Assembly (NCBI GenBank): GCA_030151505.1
Contig: JASLDQ010000336.1
Location: 1 to 6,893 of the forward strand
Reading direction: 5' to 3'
DNA length: 6,893 nucleotides
From: Chromobacteriaceae bacterium
GTDB lineage: Bacteria; Pseudomonadota; Gammaproteobacteria; Burkholderiales; Aquaspirillaceae
The position numbers and the translations under genes were made by a program. Shown in pieces: positions 1-6,584 of this stretch. Below the pieces are notes generated by a model. The model did no database searches, was not told the origin of the DNA, and saw only the letters and a list, made by a program, of their open reading frames with translations. Every line of letters begins with the position of its first letter. Within the stretch, counting starts at the first letter, position 1.

Positions 1-2
1 CC

Positions 3-647
3 ATGAGCAAACCTCAACTGAAAACCTACGACCGCATCGTCACCGAGAGTCTCGACCTGTTCAACGAACACGGCGAGCGCTCGATCACGACCAACCACAT
101 CGCGGCGCATCTGGGCATCAGCCCGGGCAACCTGTACTACCACTTCCGCAACAAGGAAGAAATCGTCTACCAGATTTTCCTGCAGTACAAACGCTTCATG
201 GGCGAGCGCCTGACCGCTCCCGAAGGCCGCGCCCTGAGCGTGGACGACATGGTCAACTACCTCGACACCGCTTTTCTGGCGATGTGGCGCTTCCGCTTCC
301 TGTTCTATGACCTGCCCGGCCTGCTGTCGCGCAGCCCGCAGCTGCAGTCGGAATACCACCAGTTCATCAATCAGGAGATGAAGGAACAGCTGATCTGCCT
401 CTTCCGCGAGTTCACCGCCATCGGCCTGTTCCGCATCGACGAGGAAGACATCGAGACGCTGGTGATCAACATCTGGCTGGTGGTGAAGTTCTGGTTCGCC
501 TTCGAGCAGACCGCCCGCCCCAAGGAGCCGATCACCGAAGCGACCAGCCAGCGCGGCATACGCCAGGTGCTGGCCCTGTTCAAGCCCTTCATCCAGCCGG
601 ATTTCATGCCGACGTTTCAGGCGATGAAGGCCAAGTACGCCAGCTGA
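3..647 (+). CDS. TetR/AcrR-family transcriptional regulator
   Basis: A 214-residue DNA-binding repressor-type protein, the usual length for TetR proteins. Residues 8-55 form the N-terminal three-helix DNA-binding domain: a first helix (RIVTESLDLFNEHG), then a helix-turn-helix at about 29-48 ending in the family hallmark GISPGNLYYHF (38-48). The rest is the all-helical ligand/dimer domain, with a hydrophobic stretch (about 150-168) likely to line the ligand pocket or dimer face. The GNLYYHF motif and the later RFLFYDLPGLLSR segment recall the PhaD-like TetR subgroup from memory, but the ligand and target cannot be named. The ATG lies two bases from the window edge, so neither ribosome site nor promoter is visible; the start fits normal TetR N-termini. 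It is convergent with the c-di-GMP gene and insulated from it by a terminator, so it is not in that operon. Its targets may be upstream, outside the window. Confidence 0.9.
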   Translation: MSKPQLKTYDRIVTESLDLFNEHGERSITTNHIAAHLGISPGNLYYHFRNKEEIVYQIFLQYKRFMGERLTAPEGRALSVDDMVNYLDTAFLAMWRFRFLFYDLPGLLSRSPQLQSEYHQFINQEMKEQLICLFREFTAIGLFRIDEEDIETLVINIWLVVKFWFAFEQTARPKEPITEATSQRGIRQVLALFKPFIQPDFMPTFQAMKAKYAS

Positions 648-687
648 CTTGCTGGCGATACACCGCCTGGCCGCGTACGGCCTCGCC

Positions 688-728
688 ACAAAAAAACCGG
701 GGCGCTGTCGGCGTCCCGGTTTTTTTGT
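688..728. terminator. Bidirectional intrinsic terminator
   Basis: An 18-bp inverted repeat (688-705 with 711-728; one G-U pair at 702/714) surrounds a 5-base loop (TGTCG). The stem has a GC-rich upper part and a run of seven A's on the left arm facing seven T's on the right. Either direction of transcription therefore yields a GC hairpin followed by a U run. It sits 40 bp after the TetR stop and 12 bp beyond the minus-strand c-di-GMP gene stop, as expected of a shared terminator between convergent genes. Confidence 0.93.
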
Positions 729-740
729 CTGATCCTCACC

Positions 741-2837
741 TCAGTGCGCCGGCGCCAGCCTTGCCTCCAGCGGCACATAGCGCTGCAGCAACTCGTCCAC
801 CGGCAAGGGCTTGCTGAAATAAAAACCCTGGCACAGCACGCAGCCCGCCTGGCGCACCCGCTCCACGTGCGCGGCGGTCTCGACGCCTTCGGTCAGGATC
901 GTGCGCTTGAGCGCCGCGGCCATCTGCACCACGGCCCGCACCAGCTCGAAGCTTTCCTCGTCGTGGTCGATGTCGCGCACGATGGCCCGGTCGAGCTTGA
1001 TGGTTTCGACCGGAAACGAGCGCAGATACCCCAGCGACGAATAACCGGTGCCGAAATCATCCAGCGACAGGACCAATCCTTCGTCATGCAGGGCGCGGAA
1101 CACGCCGATCACGTCGTCGGGCTTGCCCACGGCGACGTTTTCCGTTACCTCCACGCCCATCTCGCCGGGCCGGATTCCGTGCCGGAGCAGACAACCCTGC
1201 ACGAAGCCGATGAAGCCCGGATCGTTGAACTTGACCGGATCGATGTTGACCGACAACGGCACGTCCGGCAGTCCGGTCAGCTTGAAGGCCGCGCGCTGCC
1301 GGCAGGCCTGCTCGAACACCCATTCGCTCAACGCGCCCATCAGGCCGTACTGCTCGGCCACCGGCAGAAAGATTCCCGGTGGCAGCAAGCCGCGCCGGGG
1401 ATGGTTCCAGCGCACCAGCGCCTCCAGCCCGACCAGCGCGCCGGTATCGAGATTGACCTGCGGCTGGTAGAACAGCACCAGCTCGTCGTGGACGATGGCA
1501 TTGCGTAGTTCCTGCCGGATCGTCAGCGTGGTCAGCGCGTCCGAATGCAGCGTCGGACTGTAGAACTCGAGCTTGCCGCCCCCCTGCCGCTTGGCCTGAT
1601 ACATCGCCAGATCGGCGCTGCGCAGCAGGGTGTCGGCATTGATGCCGTCACCCGGCGCCCGGCTGACGCCGATGCTGGCCTCGATGCAGTACTCGCGGTC
1701 GCCGAGGGCGCAAGGTTCGTGAACCGACCGGATGATCTGCCCGCCCAGCTGCCGGATGTCGGCCTCGTCCATCGCACCGGTCACCGCCAGCACGAATTCG
1801 TCGCCCCCCAGCCGCGCCAGTACGTCGGTGGGCCGCTTGAAGCGGGCCAGCCGGCGGCCGATTTCGGCCAGCAGCAGATCGCCCTCGCCATGCCCGACCG
1901 AGTCGTTGACCAGCTTGAAATTGTCCAGATCGATGAACAGCACCGTCACCACCCCGCCCGACTGCAGCGTGCGGTCGACGAACCGGGCCAGCGCATGCCG
2001 GTTGGACAGACCAGTCAAGGCATCGTGGTTGACCAGAAAACGGACCTCACGCTCGGCTTCCCGCCGCTCGGTGATGTCCAGCACGAAGGACTGGTATTCC
2101 CGCCGCCCGTCTTCGCCCGGCGGCAGGCGGCGGGAGGTCCATTCCTGCCAGTGGGTCTCGCCCGCCACGGTCGCGATGCAGGTCTGGTGCGAATGCGGTG
2201 TGCCGTCATCCGGCAGGCTGGCGATGTAGCGGGCCATGCCGTCGCGCTCGTACGACGGCAAAAGATCGAGCAGGCAGGCGCCCTCGGACCAGGACGACCC
2301 GAAGAAACCGGAGAAGGCCCGGTTGGCAAACGTAACACGGCCCGCTTCGTCGAAACGGCACAGCAGCTCGGTCTGGCTGTCGACCACTTCCCGGAAGAAC
2401 TGCTCGCTGACCTGCGCCTTTTCCTGGGCGGCCTTCAGCCCGCTCAGGTCGGCGCAGACGCCGACGTAGCCGCGCTTGCCGCCCAGCTCGCACTCGCTGG
2501 TGCTGAGGAAGATCGGAAACTCGGTGCCGTCCTTGCGCTGAGCCACCACTTCGCGACCGATGCCGAGAATCTTGGGCTGGCCGGTATCGTGGTAGTTCTG
2601 CATGTAGCGGTCGTGCTTGCGCGCCTCGGCGGACGGCATCAGCACGCCGATATTGCGTCCCTCGACCTCGTCGCTGCGCCAGCCGAACATCCGCTCGCTG
2701 GACGGATTGAGGTGCAGGATGTTGCCGCGCGCGTCGATGACGACGATGCCGCTCACGGCCGCTTTCAGTACCGAACTCGCCAGACTGGCGTAATCGTCCG
2801 CGTCCAGACTCTGCGTTTGCATGATTCCGCCCGGCAT
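741..2837 (-). CDS. PAS(FixL-like)-PAS-GGDEF-EAL cyclic-di-GMP enzyme, putative heme oxygen sensor
   Basis: A 698-residue protein predicted to make and/or hydrolyse c-di-GMP; no membrane segment is evident, so it is likely cytoplasmic. PAS1 (about 18-132) aligns without gaps to the FixL heme PAS as I recall it: H75 at the heme-ligand position, R95 in GIGR 20 residues on, then RKDGTEFP (101-108). PAS2 spans about 146-258. The GGDEF domain (about 268-425) keeps the metal and substrate residues D303, N311, D320 and GGDEF 344-348, plus an inhibitory I-site R335-x-x-D338 five residues before it. The EAL domain (about 436-685) keeps E472 (EAL), N531, E563, D593/D594 (DDFGTGYSS), K614, E650 and Q670. 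Both activities are therefore possible. The layout is that of E. coli DosP. It follows the Aer-like gene after one base and is probably co-transcribed. The start may instead be codon 6 (2822), which has GGGCGGA just upstream. Confidence 0.93.
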   Translation of the reverse strand: MPGGIMQTQSLDADDYASLASSVLKAAVSGIVVIDARGNILHLNPSSERMFGWRSDEVEGRNIGVLMPSAEARKHDRYMQNYHDTGQPKILGIGREVVAQRKDGTEFPIFLSTSECELGGKRGYVGVCADLSGLKAAQEKAQVSEQFFREVVDSQTELLCRFDEAGRVTFANRAFSGFFGSSWSEGACLLDLLPSYERDGMARYIASLPDDGTPHSHQTCIATVAGETHWQEWTSRRLPPGEDGRREYQSFVLDITERREAEREVRFLVNHDALTGLSNRHALARFVDRTLQSGGVVTVLFIDLDNFKLVNDSVGHGEGDLLLAEIGRRLARFKRPTDVLARLGGDEFVLAVTGAMDEADIRQLGGQIIRSVHEPCALGDREYCIEASIGVSRAPGDGINADTLLRSADLAMYQAKRQGGGKLEFYSPTLHSDALTTLTIRQELRNAIVHDELVLFYQPQVNLDTGALVGLEALVRWNHPRRGLLPPGIFLPVAEQYGLMGALSEWVFEQACRQRAAFKLTGLPDVPLSVNIDPVKFNDPGFIGFVQGCLLRHGIRPGEMGVEVTENVAVGKPDDVIGVFRALHDEGLVLSLDDFGTGYSSLGYLRSFPVETIKLDRAIVRDIDHDEESFELVRAVVQMAAALKRTILTEGVETAAHVERVRQAGCVLCQGFYFSKPLPVDELLQRYVPLEARLAPAH

Positions 2838-2838
2838 C

Positions 2839-4440
2839 TTATTCGAAGGATTTCTTGAAGTGCTTGACCAGCAGATGCAATTCGCGGGTCTGGGCCGACA
2901 CTTCCTGCTCCAGCCCGTGGATGCGCTCCAGCGCCACCGCGTTGTCGCCCGACAGGCTTCGCACTTCGTTCATGCTGGACGCGATGACATGCAGGGCGCC
3001 GTTCTGCTCTTCCAGCGTGGCGGCGTTGGTCGCACCCATACTGCTGATTTCCCGGATGGAATCGACCACGTTGCCGATGCGGACATGCGCGTCGCTGACC
3101 GTGTCGCGCCCTTCATCGACTACTTGGCGGGCAGACGCCATGTCGGCGGCCAGCGTCCGGGTGGCCTCCACCACGTCGCTGACGATGCGGGAGATCGCCA
3201 CCGTGGCCTGGGCGGTGTTTTCCGACAGGGTGCGAACCTCGTCGGCCACCACCGAGAAGCCGCGACCGGCCTCGCCCGCCCGTGCCGCCTCGATGGCGGC
3301 ATTGAGCGCCAGCAGATTGGTCTGGTCGGCGATCTTCTTGATCGCCTCGGTCACGTCGCCGATCTGGTGGATCGACGCGGCCAGCTGCTCCATGGTGTCG
3401 CTCGCCTCGCCCACCGCGCCGTTCAGGCTTTCGCTGACTTTCAGGCTGGCGTTCATGGCGTCGCCGGCCTCGAATGCGATCCGCTCGGCCAGACCGGCCT
3501 TGTCGGCGGCGGCATTGACCATGTCGGACAAGGAGGCGACTGACGCGCTGATCTGCTCCACCGCACTGCCGGCCGAAGCCAGCTGGGAGCCGTGCGCTTC
3601 ATAGCGGTGGTTGAAATCCACGCTCACCCGGTCCAGTTCGGACATGCGGGTATCGATGTGGCGCGTGGCATCCATCACGTCGGCGATGATGGCGCGCAAA
3701 TGGATGCGCATCGACTCGACCGACAGCAACAGATCGTCACGCAGGTCTCCGTCCGCAGCCAGGACCGAACGGTTGAGGTCGCCCTCGGCGATCGCGTCGA
3801 GCGCGGCAATCGCGCGGCGCCTGGGCAGGGCTGCAACCCGGTCCCGCCACAGGGCGGACCAGGCGGCAAACACCACCCCTCCCACCGCGCCTGCGCCGAT
3901 CAGCACTGCCGAATCCGTCAGGCCGCCCACCCCCGCCAGCGCCGGGAACGCGGCAATGGCCAGGCCGTGCAGTTTCTGCCGGACCGGCGCACCGGGCTGC
4001 AGCCACGCCGGGATGCGGCTTGTCGGCAGGGGGCCGTTCTTGATGGTGCGGTACAGCGCCGAAGCCGCCGCCACCGCCTCGGCCGAAGGCGTACTGCGCA
4101 CCGACATGTAGCCGACCTTGCGGCCGTTCTCGAATATCGGCGTCACAAAGGCTTCGACCCAGTAGAAATCTCCGCTCTTGCTGCGGTTTTTGACGATGCC
4201 GCGCCACGGGCGATCCTGCTTGACCGTGTCCCACAGATTCTGGAAGGCGGCCGGCGGCATGTCGGGATGGCGGACAAGATTGTGGTTCTTGCCGATCAGT
4301 TCTTCCCGGCTGAAGCCGCTCACGGCCACGAAGGCTTCGTTGGCGTACCGGATGATGCCCTTGAGGTCGGTTTTGGAAACGAGAGGACGGGACGGATCGA
4401 CCCGGATTTCGGTGGTGGTGACCGGCAGATTCTGTTTCAT
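2839..4440 (-). CDS. aer: Aer-like PAS methyl-accepting chemotaxis protein (aerotaxis/redox receptor)
   Basis: A 533-residue chemoreceptor that should signal to CheA/CheW from the inner membrane. The N-terminal PAS (about 10-118) aligns residue for residue, from memory, with the FAD-binding PAS of E. coli Aer: N34, [10 protein letters not shown] (53-62, with R57, H58, D60), W79, GIVKNR (81-86) and YWV (93-95). There is no periplasmic domain. Residues about 158-198 form two short hydrophobic stretches split by a small turn, like Aer's membrane hairpin. A HAMP-like linker (about 200-255) leads to the coiled-coil signalling domain, whose tip is at about 370-410 ([20 protein letters not shown], then [14 protein letters not shown]). 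No C-terminal NWETF-type CheR tether is present; the protein ends KHFKKSFE. The ATG is the only start possible, because an in-frame TGA lies 12 codons upstream, and it matches Aer's N-terminus; the Shine-Dalgarno is very weak. It is first in an operon with the c-di-GMP gene, behind an FNR box. Confidence 0.93.
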   Translation of the reverse strand: MKQNLPVTTTEIRVDPSRPLVSKTDLKGIIRYANEAFVAVSGFSREELIGKNHNLVRHPDMPPAAFQNLWDTVKQDRPWRGIVKNRSKSGDFYWVEAFVTPIFENGRKVGYMSVRSTPSAEAVAAASALYRTIKNGPLPTSRIPAWLQPGAPVRQKLHGLAIAAFPALAGVGGLTDSAVLIGAGAVGGVVFAAWSALWRDRVAALPRRRAIAALDAIAEGDLNRSVLAADGDLRDDLLLSVESMRIHLRAIIADVMDATRHIDTRMSELDRVSVDFNHRYEAHGSQLASAGSAVEQISASVASLSDMVNAAADKAGLAERIAFEAGDAMNASLKVSESLNGAVGEASDTMEQLAASIHQIGDVTEAIKKIADQTNLLALNAAIEAARAGEAGRGFSVVADEVRTLSENTAQATVAISRIVSDVVEATRTLAADMASARQVVDEGRDTVSDAHVRIGNVVDSIREISSMGATNAATLEEQNGALHVIASSMNEVRSLSGDNAVALERIHGLEQEVSAQTRELHLLVKHFKKSFE

Positions 4441-4514
4441 CGATAGGATTGGAACTTGCCGCGCAACGCACTCTCATGGTGCAGGAGCCTGTACGCACTC
4501 GGGCGAAATTCACT

Positions 4515-4549
4515 GTTATATATAAATTCCAATCGTGAAATTGTAACAA
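4515..4549 (-). promoter_or_regulatory. Candidate sigma-70-type promoter of the Aer-like/c-di-GMP operon
   Basis: On the minus strand, GTTACA (4547-4542) lies 17 bases before TATATA (4524-4519); each matches 4 of 6 consensus bases. Overlapping alternatives are TTGTTA (4549-4544) with TTTATA (4526-4521), also 17 apart, and the isolated -10-like hexamers TACAAT (4545-4540) and TATAAC (4520-4515). The exact choice cannot be settled by eye. A start near 4512 would give a leader of about 70 bases and place the FNR box centre near -68, in the range for class I activation. Confidence 0.35.
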
Positions 4550-4572
4550 CAGAGTTTTGGGATAGATAGATA

Positions 4573-4588
4573 TTTGATACACATCAAA
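4573..4588. promoter_or_regulatory. FNR/ANR-type binding site (perfect consensus)
   Basis: TTGAT (4574-4578), spacer ACAC (4579-4582) and ATCAA (4583-4587) match the FNR/ANR consensus TTGAT-N4-ATCAA in all ten fixed positions. The flanking T4573 and A4588 extend the dyad. The site is centred 140 bp upstream of the chemoreceptor ATG and on the promoter side of its operon. The site is seen directly. That an FNR/ANR (or closely related CRP-family) protein binds it is inference from the consensus, supported by the oxygen/redox-sensing genes downstream. Confidence 0.8.
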
Positions 4589-4635
4589 CATTACATTGGC
4601 AGCAAATATCGTTTAATAATAATTTCATATTGATT

Positions 4636-4649
4636 TGTATTGAAATACA
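4636..4649. repeat. 14-bp palindrome, possible operator
   Basis: TGTATT (4636-4641) and its exact complement AATACA (4644-4649) flank a 2-base centre (GA). It lies 56-62 bp upstream of the FNR box within the AT-rich island. It could be a site for a second regulator, but AT-rich DNA gives such dyads by chance fairly easily and I do not recognise the motif. Confidence 0.3.
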
Positions 4650-4765
4650 TACTCCATCAACATAAAAAACCTTGTTTTTATAAAAAATTCGGTTTCAGCC
4701 ATTTTTTCAGGCATTGCCCCGCAAGCACATAGAGAACCCAGCCACTCATGATCTCGTCATGCAAC

Positions 4766-4801
4766 AAAAAAGGGCATGCGACGAATTGCCGCATGCCCTT
4801 T
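4766..4801 (-). terminator. Intrinsic terminator of recJ
   Basis: A 12-bp perfect stem (4769-4780 with 4790-4801; core AGGGCATGCG) encloses a 9-base loop. On the minus strand it is followed by a T run (complement of the A run 4766-4771). It begins 20 bp after the recJ stop, so it should end the recJ transcript and insulate the downstream Aer-like operon. Confidence 0.9.
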
Positions 4802-4821
4802 GTCCATTCCGCCCTCCCGGG

Positions 4822-6516
4822 TCAGGCCGTCAGCGGCCGCCAATAGTCGATGAACAGCTGGAGCACCTGAGCCCCCCGCCATTCATTGGCATTGAGCTGG
4901 AACACCGCCTCGATCTCGTCCGGCAGCCAGTCGTTATGGTTGAACAGCATCGCCTCGAACTCGGCGCCTTGTTTACCCAGGGTCAGTTTCAGGTGTTTCT
5001 CGCCGACGATGCGCTGGCCCAGCACGCGGAAACGATCATTGAAGGCCGGCGCCGGAAAGCCCTGCCCCCATACGCTGGACGCCAGTTCCAGCGCGGTCTC
5101 CAGCTGCATCTCGGCAGCTTCCAGACTGCCGTCGGTTTCGATCTTGCGCGTCAGCGCGCCGTCGTCGAGCCACTCGCGCGCGACCTGCTCGAATGCCGCG
5201 GAAAAACGGTCGAGATCGGCCTCGGCCAGCGTCACGCCGGCCGCCATCGCGTGGCCGCCGAACTTCTTCAACAGGCCCGGCTCGCGCTTGCTGACCAGAT
5301 CGAGCGCGTCGCGCAGATGGAAACCGGCGATCGAACGACCCGAGCCCTTGATCTCCCCTTCGTCGCCCGGCGCGAAGATCAGGGTCGGACGGTTGAACTT
5401 CTCCTTCAGGCGCGAAGCGACAATGCCGACCACGCCCTGATGCCAGTCGTCCCGGTATAGCGTCAGCGTGTAGCGTTCGGCCGGGTCGATGGCCGACAGC
5501 AGTGCCCACGCCTCGTCCTGCATCCCGTGCTCGATCTGGCGCCGCTCCTTGTTCAACCGGTCCAGCTCCCGCGCCAGCGACAGCGCCCTGCCCTCGTCGG
5601 CCGCCAGCAGGCATTCGATCCCGAGACTCATGTCGTCGAGCCGGCCGGCGGCATTCAGGCGCGGGCCGAGCATGAAACCCAGATCGAAGGAACTGGCCTT
5701 GTGGATCGGCCGACCGCTGGCGGCAAACAAGGCCGCGAGCCCCGCCGATGCCCGGCCGGCCCGCATCCGGCGCAAGCCCTGCTCGACCAGAATGCGGTTG
5801 TTGTCGTCCAGCCGCACCACGTCCGCCACGGTGCCGAGCGCCACCAGATCGAGCAGCTGGGCCAGGTTCGGCTCGGGCGCGGCGGCAAACGCGCCGCGCG
5901 CGCGCAGCTCGGCCCGCAGCGCCAGCAGCACGTAGAACATCACCCCGCAGCCGGCCAGATTCTTGGACGGGAACCCGCAACCGGGCTGGTTAGGATTGAC
6001 GATCAATGCGTCGGGCAATTCGTCGCCGGGCAGGTGGTGGTCGGTGATCAGCACCTCGATGCCGCGGCGGCGGGCCTCCTCCACGCCGGCCAGACTGGCG
6101 ATGCCGTTGTCGACCGTGACGATGATGTCAGGCGACTGTTCGGCCGCCAGCGCGACGATTTCCGGCGTCAGGCCGTAGCCGTACTCGAAGCGGTTGGGAA
6201 CGATGAAGCCGACCTGCGCGCCGAACAGGCCCAGCCCCTTGACCGCGATGGTGCAGGCGGTCGCGCCGTCGGCATCGTAGTCGGCCACCACCAGCAGCTT
6301 TTCGCGCCGGGCGATCGCATCGGCCAGCCGGGCCGCCATCGCGTCGATGTTTTTCAGTTGCCCGAACGGCAGAAGCCGGGCCAGCGCGTAGTCGAGCTGG
6401 CCCGTGTCGGCGACGCCGCGCGCGGCAAAAATGCGCGCCATCAGCGGGCTCAGGCCCTGGCTGGACAAGCGGGAGGACGGACCGGAGGGAACCGGACGAG
6501 TGACGATCAGGGACAT
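4822..6516 (-). CDS. recJ: Single-stranded-DNA-specific 5'-3' exonuclease RecJ
   Basis: A 564-residue cytoplasmic nuclease of the DHH superfamily (E. coli RecJ is about 577) that degrades single-stranded DNA 5' to 3' in RecF-pathway recombination, mismatch repair and base-excision repair. All metal-binding motifs are present in order: DYDADG (79-84), VDNG (135-138), TDHHLPGD (158-165) and ALGTVADVV (226-234). The DHHA1 half carries GPRLNAAGRLDD (284-295), WHQGVVGIVASR (358-369), GSGRS (391-395) and GGHAMAAG (420-427). The C-terminal OB-like domain runs from about 465 to 564. Alignment with E. coli RecJ (recalled) is good throughout, so the gene looks intact. An in-frame TGA 9 bases upstream fixes the ATG as the first possible start, although no clear Shine-Dalgarno precedes it. 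It lies 68 bp after the partial gene upstream, on the same strand and possibly co-transcribed, and ends at a strong terminator. Confidence 0.97.
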   Translation of the reverse strand: MSLIVTRPVPSGPSSRLSSQGLSPLMARIFAARGVADTGQLDYALARLLPFGQLKNIDAMAARLADAIARREKLLVVADYDADGATACTIAVKGLGLFGAQVGFIVPNRFEYGYGLTPEIVALAAEQSPDIIVTVDNGIASLAGVEEARRRGIEVLITDHHLPGDELPDALIVNPNQPGCGFPSKNLAGCGVMFYVLLALRAELRARGAFAAAPEPNLAQLLDLVALGTVADVVRLDDNNRILVEQGLRRMRAGRASAGLAALFAASGRPIHKASSFDLGFMLGPRLNAAGRLDDMSLGIECLLAADEGRALSLARELDRLNKERRQIEHGMQDEAWALLSAIDPAERYTLTLYRDDWHQGVVGIVASRLKEKFNRPTLIFAPGDEGEIKGSGRSIAGFHLRDALDLVSKREPGLLKKFGGHAMAAGVTLAEADLDRFSAAFEQVAREWLDDGALTRKIETDGSLEAAEMQLETALELASSVWGQGFPAPAFNDRFRVLGQRIVGEKHLKLTLGKQGAEFEAMLFNHNDWLPDEIEAVFQLNANEWRGAQVLQLFIDYWRPLTA

Positions 6517-6584
6517 AGGGGATCACAACATGGGCGGCCGGCCCGCGCAACGCGCAAGCCAGCCGGATTCAACACGAAGAAGGG

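Larger units (their letters stand above)
4441..4821. other. 381-bp gene-free control region between recJ and the Aer-like operon
   Basis: No credible coding sequence is seen. The recJ-proximal end carries the recJ terminator. The middle (about 4500-4710) is strikingly AT-rich (29 G/C of 120 in 4561-4680) within otherwise GC-rich DNA, and holds an FNR box, a 14-bp palindrome and promoter-like hexamers. The last 60 bases before the chemoreceptor ATG return to high GC and look like untranslated leader. Both flanking genes lie on the minus strand, so the regulatory content here most plausibly serves the chemoreceptor operon. Confidence 0.8.

Noticed and set aside
639..656. Hairpin GCCAGC-N6-GCTGGC across the TetR stop codon
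   Set aside because: Only a 6-bp stem with no following T run; the real terminator is at 688-728.
744..2858. Long plus-strand open frames (744-1508 and 1545-2858) opposite the c-di-GMP gene
   Set aside because: They lie antisense to a gene with clear PAS, GGDEF and EAL motifs. Their translations are Arg/Gln/His/Ala-rich with no domain, as expected from third-position GC bias.
2821..4446. Plus-strand open frames 2821-3543 and 3592-4446 opposite the chemoreceptor
   Set aside because: Same strand-mirror artefact; no family resemblance, no ribosome sites, and fully covered by a well-supported gene.
3737..4591. Minus-strand open frame overlapping the start of the chemoreceptor (internal ATG at 4477 also considered as a leader peptide)
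   Set aside because: It is out of frame with a gene whose N-terminus aligns to Aer. It does not stop near the chemoreceptor start, so it is no leader peptide, and its product is Arg/Gly-rich.
4561..4640. Possible flagellar sigma-28 promoter (TAAA ... GCCAATGT on the minus strand) for the chemoreceptor
   Set aside because: Spacing between the elements is 11 rather than about 15 bases and the -10 match is poor.
4630..4643. Possible second FNR half-site pair (TTGAT-N4-ATTGA)
   Set aside because: The right half matches only 3 of 5 consensus bases; too degenerate to call in AT-rich DNA.
4662..4681. 7-bp inverted repeat ATAAAAA/TTTTTAT in the intergenic region
   Set aside because: All-AT stem, too weak for a terminator and expected by chance in AT-rich sequence.
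4714..5460. Plus-strand 248-codon open frame starting in the intergenic region and running into recJ
   Set aside because: It starts in and crosses the recJ terminator region and is then antisense to conserved recJ; low-complexity composition and no recognisable motif.
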